A program made the position numbers and the translations under genes. Of a stretch of 32,023 nucleotides of DNA, positions 23,720 through 31,883 are shown piece by piece. This DNA is from Phenylobacterium deserti (lineage in GTDB: Bacteria; Pseudomonadota; Alphaproteobacteria; Caulobacterales; Caulobacteraceae). Every line of letters starts with the position of its first letter. The first letter of the stretch is position 1. The notes beneath the pieces are model-generated. The model did not search any database. It was not told the DNA's origin and saw only the letters and a list, made by a program, of their open reading frames with translations. Where the stretch lies: assembly GCA_943332615.1 (NCBI GenBank), contig CALQQB010000057.1, forward strand, positions 1-32,023, in the 5' to 3' direction.

Positions 23720-24067
23720 TTCTACGCCTTGATATTTAGTATCTATTTTGATCGTAAACGATTACGCGCAGCTTCCGTATACGCCGAGATTGAATCCAAG
23801 CGAATGAATGATCGCAAGAAATACAAGACCGTGCGATAGATCTGTTTACTATGAGATTCTCACAAACAGGTTAAGACGCCGACCCAGAATGACCACATCG
23901 GATGACTGCGTGATTGTGGGGGTATTGAAGACATGAAATGCGGCCCCTTTAGGCAGATTATGCCTTGCAATTGGCCCTTTAATACATGCCAGTGATGATG
24001 AAATTTACGCTACATTGACGCACAAAATGGCGTCCTCGTCCCTCGAGCGTCGCTGGTAAGACCTGAC
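23720..24067. other. Gene-free AT-rich stretch upstream of the chemoreceptor
   Basis: About 350 bp without a supported gene. The part next to the chemoreceptor start is markedly AT-rich and should hold its promoter. No convincing -35/-10 pair, sigma-54 site or terminator could be fixed by eye. A CTGTTT/AAACAG inverted pair is present but is not clearly functional. Confidence 0.6.
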
Positions 24068-25198
24068 TCATGTCGCGTCCGGCGCCGCTGCGGGCGCCTT
24101 CGATAGCTTGACGGCCTTGGTTGTGCGTTGCGGCGCCCAGGGGGCGCGCCACTCCAGCCAGTCCCCATAGGGGTGGCATTTGGCGAGTACGACAGGCTCC
24201 CCATGCGGCCAGCAGGTGAGGCGCAAGTCCACCTTGCTACGGTCCGGTGTCCATTCGAAACTGATCCGGACGAGGGGCCGGCCGGCTGTCGCCCGGGCGC
24301 CGGCCGCGGCCATCATCGCCGCAATATCCCGGCGCTCGCCGTCGTTCAGATACTGCTCGAACATCGCATGCACAACAGCGCGACAGTGGCCGGCCTCCTG
24401 AGGCTCGGCCAGCCGCTGCGCAAGCCACGCGACGGCGTCGCCGCGATCGACGCGAGGTGGATGCGCGACAGCGAACTGCAACGCCGCTTCGAGGCGTTGG
24501 GATCGCTCGGGTTGATCCGCCCAGGCGAATGACAGCAAGCGTTGGCGATGTTCAGGGTTCGAGGCGCTGAGCGGGTTCAGATCGACACCGCGCGCCGTGG
24601 CGATCGAGACCGGAGCGACGGGCGGGTTTGCGCCGCGCCATTGTGGCTCGATCCGGAGTGTGGATGAAGGATCGCCGGCGGCGACCGCGCCCAACCTGTA
24701 GGCGTAACGCGCGAGGTTGAGGTTGAGGCCGCAGCTCGACCCCAGTTCCAGCAGGTCGAACGGCATGGGCCTTCGCTGACCCGCTGACATCAATGCGGCC
24801 ATGATCGCCGCCGCCCGGGCGACTTCGTTGGTCTGGGTTGGATGACGGATCCAGTCGGCGATGAACTGATCCTGTTGCGACAGAGCGGCGGCGATCGCGC
24901 CATCGAAATCGTCGTGTTCGCCGCGGTAGAGTTCGGCCAGGGAGCGCGGCGCGCCCCCCCGCGCGAGCGCGTGGAGCGCCCCGTTGAAGCGCATCGCGAC
25001 TCCGGCGGCGGCCGGGTCCCCCTGCCAGGCGCCAATCATGGCGGCGCTGCTCGGCGCAAGCTCCAGCTGGCGGTCAACGGCCTCGAGTACGGCCGCGACG
25101 AAGAAGGATCCCATCGAGCGGCAATTGCCGGCTTGCCGCAAGAATTCACCCCTGGCGCCAATGGTGGCGGGCCCGTTCACGGCAATCGCAACTGGCAT
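24068..25198 (-). CDS. DUF2332 family protein, methyltransferase-like
   Basis: This 376-residue protein matches the DUF2332 pattern: LLELGSSCGLNLNLARYAYRLG in the middle (resembling SAM-binding motif I), then VHAMFEQYLNDGERRDIAAMM, AAGARATAGRPL and the C-terminal CHPYGDWLEW. Family function is not established; a Rossmann-like methyltransferase role is inference from the motif. There is no signal peptide or membrane segment. The start is uncertain: the ATG at 25198 is used, while a TTG four codons upstream (25210) is also in frame and neither has a good Shine-Dalgarno. It lies between AT-rich stretches and 73 bp from a small exported-peptide gene on the same strand. Confidence 0.85.
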   Translation of the reverse strand: MPVAIAVNGPATIGARGEFLRQAGNCRSMGSFFVAAVLEAVDRQLELAPSSAAMIGAWQGDPAAAGVAMRFNGALHALARGGAPRSLAELYRGEHDDFDGAIAAALSQQDQFIADWIRHPTQTNEVARAAAIMAALMSAGQRRPMPFDLLELGSSCGLNLNLARYAYRLGAVAAGDPSSTLRIEPQWRGANPPVAPVSIATARGVDLNPLSASNPEHRQRLLSFAWADQPERSQRLEAALQFAVAHPPRVDRGDAVAWLAQRLAEPQEAGHCRAVVHAMFEQYLNDGERRDIAAMMAAAGARATAGRPLVRISFEWTPDRSKVDLRLTCWPHGEPVVLAKCHPYGDWLEWRAPWAPQRTTKAVKLSKAPAAAPDAT

Positions 25199-25271
25199 AG
25201 ATGTGTCCAAGAGTTAATCGAACGGAGCGCGTTGGAATTATCTGCGTTGCGGGCAGTTGCGCGGCTGACCG

Positions 25272-25499
25272 CTACGGACGGATGCCGAGGCCGGATTGGC
25301 TGTGGCCTGAACGCGCGAGCGTTCCGGCCACGTCGGTCGTGAAGGCTTCCTCGACGGCCGCGGCCCGGCCGGCCTTGGTCGAACCGGCGCCCGTAGCCGC
25401 AGCGTCTTTAGAGGTGGCCGGGGCCGCAAGAGCTAGGCCCGGACTCATCGCGACGCTCGCGACCGAAATGAGCAACAGCTTTTTGTAGCGAACGACCAT
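25272..25499 (-). CDS. Small exported protein (75 aa), unknown function
   Basis: The product has a clear signal peptide (MVVRYKKLLLISVASVAMS, cleavage near ALA/AP at 25-26), leaving a mature peptide of about 50 residues that is Ala-, Thr- and Gly-rich (SKDAAATGAGSTKAGRAAAVEEAF). The ATG has AAGGA 6 nt upstream and a promoter-like pair further up, so it is likely real despite its size. No homologous family is recognised. It precedes the DUF2332 gene on the same strand with a 73-bp gap and could share its transcript. Confidence 0.7.
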   Translation of the reverse strand: MVVRYKKLLLISVASVAMSPGLALAAPATSKDAAATGAGSTKAGRAAAVEEAFTTDVAGTLARSGHSQSGLGIRP

Positions 25500-25556
25500 C
25501 TTGATCCTTTTGCCTTCGTGGGCTGTAGGGCAAGACGGATATTGGGAAAAATGGGA

Positions 25557-25586
25557 ATAATAGGTTAATTAGCAATTTTAGAACAA
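25557..25586 (-). promoter_or_regulatory. Probable promoter of the small exported protein
   Basis: On the minus strand TTGTTC (25581-25586) and TATTAT (25557-25562) are 18 bp apart, about 58 bp upstream of the ATG, in AT-rich DNA. The -10 box is close to consensus; the -35 is weaker. Confidence 0.45.
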
Positions 25587-25716
25587 AAAACACGGGTTTT
25601 AATTCGTACATTGCGCACTATAAAAGTCGTAAATGTTAGATTAATAGACAATATTGAAAGATTAAAGATGTCAGAGATCTAGAGCGCTATTTGAACATGA
25701 CACTAATAAATTCTGG

Positions 25717-25731
25717 AATTTGAATCAAATT
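25717..25731. promoter_or_regulatory. Perfect AT-rich palindrome
   Basis: AATTTGA-A-TCAAATT is a perfect inverted repeat inside the AT-rich block, about 220 bp upstream of the small exported protein gene. It may be a regulator or nucleoid-protein site; chance is also possible in AT-rich sequence. Confidence 0.3.
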
Positions 25732-25976
25732 TGCGTATCAATTATTCTTGAGTTTAAAGTTTCGTCCAATATTGCGCTGCGTGGCGCGGTTGTGAAGGCG
25801 TGGTGACCTTCCACGGGGCGACACATCCTGGATGGAGCAGATTGTCGCGCCACCCCGCCGCCTGCGCTGTTGCGTCGCTCGGCGTGTGGAATTCTTCCCG
25901 CGCGCCGAAACGGAGCGCTGGATGATGGGCGGGGTAAGTGTCCACCTCGTCGGCTTGCGAGGCGCCAGAACGAAGA

Positions 25977-26005
25977 ACGCCGCCCGGTCTCGCGACGGGC
26001 GGCGT
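25977..26005 (-). terminator. Rho-independent terminator of the PEPxxWA-CTERM gene
   Basis: ACGCCGCCCG and CGGGCGGCGT form a perfect 10-bp stem with a 9-nt loop, 28 bp beyond the stop at 26033. On the minus strand it runs into a T-rich tail (TTCTTCGTTCT), as expected for intrinsic termination. Confidence 0.7.
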
Positions 26006-26032
26006 CCAAAGAGGTCGGCTTGTACGCGTCCC

Positions 26033-26716
26033 TTAGGCGAAGACGCTCCGGCGGCGGCGGAGTGAGGCGCCCGCGAGGCCGAAGCCGGCGATCATCAAGG
26101 CCCAGCTCGCCGGCTCAGGGGCCGCGCTGATGCTGCGACCGCCCGATCCGATGGTGATGGCGTCGTAGATGCCGGCCTCATAGGACGTCGGGTTGAAGGT
26201 CGCGCCATCGTAGCGGACCTGCAGCCGGACCTCGTCGAACACGCCGCCGGAGAAGCCGTAGTAGGTGAAAGCCGACGGCGCACCGCCGCCGTAGCTCGGC
26301 GCAGGGCCGGCGCTGCCCGTGAGCTGCGAGACCCCGTTGGAGAGGACGTCGAAATTGAGGTTCAGCATACCCCCACCGAAGCCGCTACCGGTCAGGAACT
26401 GGATCGCGTTGAAGCTGCCGCCATCCGCCAGAGTGATGCGGGTGTAGCCCGTGCCGCCGCCGTTCTCATACCAGCTGAAGCTGCCTTCCGGCGCCCCGAT
26501 GCTGGCCGTAATCCCGGCCGAACCAACATACTGAACCTTGATGCCGTCTTCCGTGTAGACGCCGGCAGAGAGGTCACCCATCGATCCCTCGAAGCCGTTG
26601 AAGTTCGTGGGCGAGGTGATGAAGTTCGTGGTCTCGATCGTCACGGCCCCGGCCGCGTTGGCGCAAAGCGTCCCGACAGCCAAAGCGGCGCCGAGCATTA
26701 GGTTCTTGAGCGTCAT
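26033..26716 (-). CDS. PEPxxWA-CTERM sorting domain protein
   Basis: This 227-residue exported protein has a signal peptide (1-24, ending AAGA/V), a Gly/Ser/Asn-rich beta-type body with many aromatic residues (FNGFEGSMGDLS, FSWYENGGGTGYTRITLADGG), and a C-terminal sorting signal: PEPASWA at 200-206, a hydrophobic helix (LMIAGFGLAGA) and RRRR. Such signals are handled by exosortase-type transpeptidases, and the proteins are thought to reach the surface or an exopolysaccharide matrix. No exosortase lies in this window. A sigma-54-like promoter is upstream and a good terminator downstream, so it is probably a single-gene unit. The body fold resembles carbohydrate-binding-type beta sandwiches, which is inference only. 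Confidence 0.92.
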   Translation of the reverse strand: MTLKNLMLGAALAVGTLCANAAGAVTIETTNFITSPTNFNGFEGSMGDLSAGVYTEDGIKVQYVGSAGITASIGAPEGSFSWYENGGGTGYTRITLADGGSFNAIQFLTGSGFGGGMLNLNFDVLSNGVSQLTGSAGPAPSYGGGAPSAFTYYGFSGGVFDEVRLQVRYDGATFNPTSYEAGIYDAITIGSGGRSISAAPEPASWALMIAGFGLAGASLRRRRSVFA

Positions 26717-26766
26717 GGAGGTCCCCGATTAACCTGGGACCTGTGTCCCTAAGTCACGGCATCACC

Positions 26767-26782
26767 TGCAGTTTCCGTGCCA
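26767..26782 (-). promoter_or_regulatory. Sigma-54-type promoter of the PEPxxWA-CTERM gene
   Basis: Read on the minus strand, TGGCACGGAAACTGCA matches the RpoN consensus TGGCACRNNNNTTGCW with one mismatch and the exact GG-N10-GC spacing. It would start transcription about 40 bp before the ATG. RpoN with PrsK/PrsR is known to drive PEP-CTERM genes in some other proteobacteria. Confidence 0.6.
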
Positions 26783-26872
26783 CCATCCCGCTCGCCCATG
26801 CGGCGGGTTCTTATCCCGATCACGTCGCCAGACCGGTTGATACGCAGCGGTTCGCGTCACCCAGGGAAATGG

Positions 26873-29311
26873 CTAGACGTCCACCTCGGCATCGAGGGCG
26901 TTGGCCTGTATGAACTCGCGGCGGGGTTCAACCAGGTCGCCCATCAGGCGGGTGAACATGTCGTCGGCGTCGTCGGCGTGGTTGACGCGCACCTGCAGCA
27001 ACGTCCGGGCTTCGACGTCGAGCGTGGTCTCCCACAGCTGCTCGGCGTTCATCTCGCCCAGCCCTTTGTAGCGCTGCACCGAGAGGCCGCGGCGACCGCC
27101 GTCCATCACCGCGTTCACCAGGTCGATCGGGCCGCGCACGGTGGTGGTGCGGTCCCGGCGGGTGAAGGCGGCCTTGCCCGAGAACACCTGGGCCAGGTCT
27201 TTGGACCGTTCAGCCAGGCGCCGCGCGTCCGCGGCATGCAACAGCAATTCGTCCAGCATCACCCGCTCGGTGACACCGCGGCGCACGCGGCTGAAGGCAT
27301 AGCCTCCGGTCGCGCCTTTCTCGCCGCTCCAGGGCCCGTCGCCCTCTTCAGCATAGAGGTCCATGCGGGCCGCCGCCGCCGCGGGGTCGCCACCCTCCGC
27401 CAGCAGGCCGGCCAGCGCCGCCTGTTCGATGGCGAAGGCCGGCGCGCGGGCGGCCAACCGCTCGACATTGGCCTTGGCGCCGCGCGAGGTCTGCACCATG
27501 GCCAGCAGGTCGGCGCCCATCAGCCGCTCGCCGGACGCAAGGTCGAGCGTGGCGCCGTCCACGCCCTCGTCGATCAGATAGACCTCGAGCTCCGGGTCAT
27601 CCTTCAGGTAGCGGACCGACTTGCCCTTCGACGCCTTATAGAGCGGCGGCTGGGCGATATAAAGATAGCCGCGTTCGATGATCTCCGGCATCTGCCTGTA
27701 GAAGAAGGTCAGCAGCAGGGTGCGGATGTGGGCGCCATCGACGTCGGCGTCCGTCATGATGACGATCTTGTGGTAGCGCAGCTTCTCGATGTTGAACTCG
27801 TCGCGGCCGATCCCGGCGCCCAGCGCCATGATCAGGGTGCCGATCTGGTCGGACCCCAGCATCCGGTCGAACCGGGCGCGCTCCACGTTCAGGATCTTGC
27901 CCCGCAGCGGCAGGATGGCCTGGTTCTCGCGGTTGCGGGCCTGTTTGGCCGAGCCGCCGGCGGAGTCACCCTCGACCAGGAAAATCTCGGACTTGGCCGG
28001 GTCCTTTTCCGAACAGTCGGCCAGCTTGCCGGGCAGCGACGAGATATCCAGCGCCGACTTGCGCCGGGTCAGTTCGCGGGCCTTGCGCGCGGCCTCGCGG
28101 GCGGCGGCGGCCTCTGCGATCTTGCCGACGATCATCCGGGCCTCGACCGGATGCTCCTCGAACCAGCTCGACAGCCCTTCGCCCACCAGGCCTTCGACGG
28201 CCGGGCGGACCTCGGAGGAGACCAGCTTGTCCTTGGTCTGGGACGAGAACTTCGGGTCCGGCACCTTCACTGACAACACGCAGGTCAGGCCTTCACGCGC
28301 GTCCTCGCCGCTGACCGAGACCTTCTCCCGCTTCGCCGTGCCGGAGCTCTCGGCATAGTTGGTGATCAGCCGCGTCAGGGCCGAGCGGAACGCCGCCAGA
28401 TGGGTGCCGCCATCCCGCTGGGGGATGTTGTTGGTGAAGCACAGGACGTTCTCGTGGTAGCCGTCGTTCCACCACAGCGACAGGTCCAGCTCGACGTTCT
28501 CACGCTTGCCCCGGACCACGATGGGCGCCTTCATCAAGGGCGTCTTGGCCTTGTCCAGGTGGCGAACGAAGGCCTCGATGCCGCCTTCGTAGTGCATCAC
28601 CTCTACGGTGGGCTCGGGGCCGCGGTGGTCCTTCAACCAGATGGTCACGCCGGAGTTCAGGAACGCCAGTTCGCGCAGCCGGTGTTCCAGGGTCTTCAGG
28701 TCGAAGTCGATGAAGGCGAAGGTCTGCAGCGACGGCAGGAAGGTCACCTCGGTGCCCGACAGCGGCAGGCCGTTCTCGCGCATCGGCGCGTCGCCGGTCT
28801 CGGCCAGCGGCGACACGGAATCCCCGTGCCGGAACTCCATCTCGTAAGACTTGCCGCCGCGATAGATCTTCAGCTTCAGGTGCTCGGACAGCGCGTTGAC
28901 CACCGAGACGCCGACCCCGTGCAGGCCGCCGGAGACCTTGTAGGAGTTCTGGTCGAACTTCCCGCCGGCGTGCAGCTGGGTCATGATGACCTCGGCCGCG
29001 GAGATGCCCTCGCCCTCATGGATGTCCACCGGGATGCCGCGGCCGTCGTCGGTGACGGTGACCGAGCCGTCGCCGTTCAGGATCACCTCGACCCGCGTGG
29101 CCCAGCCGGCCAGGGTCTCATCGATGGCGTTGTCGACCACCTCATAGACCATGTGGTGCAGCCCGGAGCCGTCGTCGGTGTCGCCGATATACATGCCCGG
29201 CCGCTTGCGCACAGCGTCCAGGCCCTTGAGAACCTTGATCGATTCCGCGCCGTACTCCGCCTGGCCATTGCCTTCGGGGACTTCGCGGGTCGTGTCGTTG
29301 TCTTCGCTCAT
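26873..29311 (-). CDS. gyrB: DNA gyrase subunit B
   Basis: This 812-residue ATPase subunit of gyrase introduces negative supercoils with GyrA. The GHKL ATPase domain carries YEVVDNAIDE (56-65), DDGRGIPVD and the GGLHGVGVSVVNALS lid. The TOPRIM part has EGDSAGG (447-453) and DADVDGAHIRTL (from 521). The C-terminal QRYKGLGEMN and FIQANALDAEVDV ending mark GyrB rather than ParE. Positions equivalent to E. coli D426 and K447 are the wild-type D and K (ARFDRML, EKLRYH). There is an insert between TOPRIM and the tail (about 610-700), as in other alphaproteobacterial GyrBs. It is not beside dnaN or recF here. Confidence 0.97.
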   Translation of the reverse strand: MSEDNDTTREVPEGNGQAEYGAESIKVLKGLDAVRKRPGMYIGDTDDGSGLHHMVYEVVDNAIDETLAGWATRVEVILNGDGSVTVTDDGRGIPVDIHEGEGISAAEVIMTQLHAGGKFDQNSYKVSGGLHGVGVSVVNALSEHLKLKIYRGGKSYEMEFRHGDSVSPLAETGDAPMRENGLPLSGTEVTFLPSLQTFAFIDFDLKTLEHRLRELAFLNSGVTIWLKDHRGPEPTVEVMHYEGGIEAFVRHLDKAKTPLMKAPIVVRGKRENVELDLSLWWNDGYHENVLCFTNNIPQRDGGTHLAAFRSALTRLITNYAESSGTAKREKVSVSGEDAREGLTCVLSVKVPDPKFSSQTKDKLVSSEVRPAVEGLVGEGLSSWFEEHPVEARMIVGKIAEAAAAREAARKARELTRRKSALDISSLPGKLADCSEKDPAKSEIFLVEGDSAGGSAKQARNRENQAILPLRGKILNVERARFDRMLGSDQIGTLIMALGAGIGRDEFNIEKLRYHKIVIMTDADVDGAHIRTLLLTFFYRQMPEIIERGYLYIAQPPLYKASKGKSVRYLKDDPELEVYLIDEGVDGATLDLASGERLMGADLLAMVQTSRGAKANVERLAARAPAFAIEQAALAGLLAEGGDPAAAAARMDLYAEEGDGPWSGEKGATGGYAFSRVRRGVTERVMLDELLLHAADARRLAERSKDLAQVFSGKAAFTRRDRTTTVRGPIDLVNAVMDGGRRGLSVQRYKGLGEMNAEQLWETTLDVEARTLLQVRVNHADDADDMFTRLMGDLVEPRREFIQANALDAEVDV

Positions 29312-29439
29312 GGGCCGTCCAGTTGACTCCGGATCGCGACCCTGGATGAAGGCCCGCCGTCCGGCATATCGGTGACAGAAACGGGCCTCATCGACACCCG
29401 CGCGCCGGCCCGCGCCGAGCGGACCGAATCTCGTTGAGC

Positions 29440-29467
29440 AATATAGGGTTTTTGCGCGCTAAACGCA
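29440..29467 (-). promoter_or_regulatory. gyrB: Possible gyrB promoter
   Basis: On the minus strand TATATT (29440-29445) has TGCGTT (29462-29467) 16 bp upstream, about 125 bp before the gyrB ATG. The -10 is good, the -35 weak. This AT-rich spot stands out in a GC-rich leader. Confidence 0.35.
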
Positions 29468-29491
29468 CCTGCGCAGGCGGACGCAGGCTGG

Positions 29492-30325
29492 CTAATCCTT
29501 GGGCCGTTCGACGGATGTCGGCGGCCCGGCGACCGCAGGTGTTCCGAGCAGCAGGCTGATGACGTAGCTGTAGGCCCACTGGGTGCTCTTGCGGCGGCGT
29601 TCGGCGTAGCGGCTGAAGGACATCCGAGCCAGCGGCCACGGCGCCAGAAGCGCCAGCCCCGCCAGGACAGGCTGGCCGGTGAAGGCCCAGTGCAAGGCGG
29701 CGGCCGTCCCCGCGATAGGCAGGACCAGGATCAGCGAGCGGAAGAATTTCGACTCCGCCTCGTAACGTTGGACTTCAGCAAAAGCGCCCGGAGCCCGCAG
29801 CAGCAGCATGGTCTTGGCCCAGGTGAAGGTGTTCATCGGCCGGTCGAGGGGGCGTCCTGGCGTCCCGAGTTCGGGTCTGGCCGCGTCTGGCGCCTTTACG
29901 CCGACGAGGATGTAGAGCGCAGCCCTCAGCGCCGGGTGCATGGACTTCGACGCCGCGCTGCCCGGGTCTGATAGCGGGGTGTCCAGCGGCTCTCCGAGCG
30001 TCTCGCCGGCCTTGAAGAAGGCCAGCCGGAGGCTGGTCGCCCGCCGATAGGCGTTGCCCTCCGTCTCGGGCCAGAGGCGGCTGCGATAGGTGTCGTAGGG
30101 GCCGTCGATCTCCGCCGCGCCCGAGGCGACAAAGGCCCCCAGCGCATAGGCGACGACCGCGAACGCCACCCACCGGGCCTCTTCGGCCTCCAGGAGCGGG
30201 GCGAAGAGCTTGAGCTCGGGCTGCACCAGCAACGCGAGGCTGGCGGTCAGCAGGCCGCCCGGCAGGAAGACCGAGAACAGCTCGATCACGCCCACATAGA
30301 CATCGGCCGGCTTGAACTCGGACAC
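29492..30325 (-). CDS. Integral membrane protein, unknown family
   Basis: This 277-residue protein has two N-terminal hydrophobic helices (about 9-34 and 52-72), a long soluble middle with TYRSRLWPETEGNAYRRA, and two or three hydrophobic segments at about 196-214, 218-234 and possibly 249-262, ending in a basic/polar tail. I do not recognise a domain. The GTG at 30325 is chosen because GGAGGAG lies 5 nt upstream; the frame is open to 30508 but that extension lacks family-like or membrane character and overlaps the divergent gene. It ends 180 bp before gyrB on the same strand, with a probable gyrB promoter in between. Confidence 0.75.
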   Translation of the reverse strand: MSEFKPADVYVGVIELFSVFLPGGLLTASLALLVQPELKLFAPLLEAEEARWVAFAVVAYALGAFVASGAAEIDGPYDTYRSRLWPETEGNAYRRATSLRLAFFKAGETLGEPLDTPLSDPGSAASKSMHPALRAALYILVGVKAPDAARPELGTPGRPLDRPMNTFTWAKTMLLLRAPGAFAEVQRYEAESKFFRSLILVLPIAGTAAALHWAFTGQPVLAGLALLAPWPLARMSFSRYAERRRKSTQWAYSYVISLLLGTPAVAGPPTSVERPKD

Positions 30326-30431
30326 GGCAACTCCTCCAGCCGCGACAGTGGGCGCGCCCGACCCGGCGTCAAGACCGCTTTCATTGCAACCCAAAGACGC
30401 TAATCTGGACGCAAGCACGCTCGGGGGAGCA

Positions 30432-31883
30432 ATGTCACTGATCCGACTGGCCTGCTCTGTCCTGCTGGCGACGATGGTGGCGTCGACCGCTTGGGCAGAA
30501 GCCGTCACCGAGGCCGACTGGGCCGAGAAGCCGACGCCTGAGCGGGTTGGCGGCGCCTATCCTAAGATGGCCCAGATGTTGGCCATCGAGGGTACGGCCA
30601 TCCTGTCCTGCAAGGTGACGGCCGGAGGCATTCTGGAGAACTGCGCAGCGAGCGCGGAGGCGCCGAGGGAGTTTGGCTTCGCCGCCGCCGCTCTTTCGTT
30701 GACCCCCTATTTCCGCATGCGTCCGGAGATCCGGGACGGACGCGCGGCGCTGAGCGAGGTTAGGATACCCCTCCACTTCATCCTGCCGGAGCCGCAACCA
30801 CTGGCGCAGACGGGTCGGCCCACATCGGCCCAGGCTCAAGCCTTGGCCCGGGACTTCGTCCGCCTTGATCATCGGGCCGACCAACTCCGCGAGCTCTACA
30901 GGGCCAAATCGCAGTTGTTGGAGTTCATTCGGACTCCGGGCGCGCCGCCTGATGTCCGCCAAGCGGCCGGTGCGGCGACCCGTGCGGCGTTGGAAGGCCG
31001 GATGGAAGAGATTCTGGATGCTATGGCCTCGGTCTATGCAGCCAAATTCACCGAGCGGGAGCTAAAGGATATCGTCCGGGCGACGCGCGAAAAGGATCCT
31101 CCGGTCTTCCTCGTCCAACGTGCTGACCTAACGGAGGTCGAAAAGAACCTCATGTCGGAGTTCAACCGCCGCCTGCAGGTTTCGGCGCGAGCCGCCTTCT
31201 GTGAACGACAGGCCTGCACGCCCGATCGTGACTTTGGATTGCCGCGGGCCGGCCAAGGTGGGCCCGAAGTCACCATTCCGGCGCCGATCTGGTTAGAGAG
31301 GCCGACCGTGGAACAGATCGCAACGGCGCGACCGCCGCTGGCCAATGCGTTTGGAATCGAAGGCAGGGTGCAGTTGGCCTGCACTGTTGGCCCTCTCGGG
31401 ATCGTCGATACATGCGATATCACCGAGGAATCGCCAAACGGCCTTGGCTTCGGCGCGGCCGCCCAGTCGTTGCGGGGATATTTTCGGCTCAGTCCTGCGG
31501 TGATGCAGCGTGGCGTCGGCGACGTGGCTGACGTTCAAGTCCGCTTCCCGGCCCCCTTCAATCACAAGGAAGCCATGCAGGATCCCGCCGCCGCGCCGCC
31601 GCAGAAGATCGAGCTCGTCCGCGCTTACCTGAACGCCGTGCGGGGCGACGCGGTCCGCGACGACGAGATAGGCCGCGCTCTGGCGGCCTTCGACAGCATG
31701 AAACTGGAAGGGCTCGATGCCGCGGCCCGCGCCACGGCGCGCGAGGTCATAAGAAGCGCAGCCGTGCGAACCTGGGGCGAAATGAGCGATCTTGTCGCCC
31801 GCAGCTACGCGAGCGCGCTCACGGAAAGCGAGCTGCACCATGCTTTGCAATTCACGGAAACGCCCGGCGGCAAGGTGTCCTGA
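30432..31883 (+). CDS. Duplicated TonB-C / DUF2059 exported protein, truncated by an IS element
   Basis: The 483-residue product has a signal peptide (1-22) and two tandem modules. Each begins with a TonB C-terminal-like domain (about 30-118 and 288-375), sharing LSC-N10-C and LAC-N10-C (C60/C71 and C317/C328) and FGFAAAALSL / LGFGAAAQSL. Each continues with a DUF2059-like helical part (about 140-245 and 393-483), with FTERELKDIV and LTESELHHALQF. The second DUF2059 stops at ETPGGKVS, where the family normally continues (F-x-x-TPxG-K...). The TGA at 31881-31883 lies in the left end of an IS481-type element, so the native C-terminus is lost. GGGGGAG precedes the ATG at 30432. Role: periplasmic, unknown. 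Confidence 0.88.
   Translation: MSLIRLACSVLLATMVASTAWAEAVTEADWAEKPTPERVGGAYPKMAQMLAIEGTAILSCKVTAGGILENCAASAEAPREFGFAAAALSLTPYFRMRPEIRDGRAALSEVRIPLHFILPEPQPLAQTGRPTSAQAQALARDFVRLDHRADQLRELYRAKSQLLEFIRTPGAPPDVRQAAGAATRAALEGRMEEILDAMASVYAAKFTERELKDIVRATREKDPPVFLVQRADLTEVEKNLMSEFNRRLQVSARAAFCERQACTPDRDFGLPRAGQGGPEVTIPAPIWLERPTVEQIATARPPLANAFGIEGRVQLACTVGPLGIVDTCDITEESPNGLGFGAAAQSLRGYFRLSPAVMQRGVGDVADVQVRFPAPFNHKEAMQDPAAAPPQKIELVRAYLNAVRGDAVRDDEIGRALAAFDSMKLEGLDAAARATAREVIRSAAVRTWGEMSDLVARSYASALTESELHHALQFTETPGGKVS

Larger units (their letters stand above)
25500..26032. other. Gene-free region with an AT-rich block
   Basis: About 530 bp without a supported gene. From 25561 to 25740 the GC content by direct count is 53/180, about 29%, against roughly 70-75% in neighbouring coding lines. 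The block contains the likely promoter of the small exported protein and a 15-bp palindrome at 25717-25731. From about 25770 the composition returns to normal; short open frames there lack ribosome-binding sites and family likeness. The last part holds the terminator of the PEPxxWA-CTERM gene. Confidence 0.75.

Noticed and set aside
25725..26130. Short open frames on both strands between the AT-rich block and the PEPxxWA gene
   Set aside because: They overlap each other and the terminator, lack ribosome-binding sites and show no family features.
26777..28273. 498-codon open frame antisense to gyrB
   Set aside because: A shadow of gyrB; no Shine-Dalgarno or domain.
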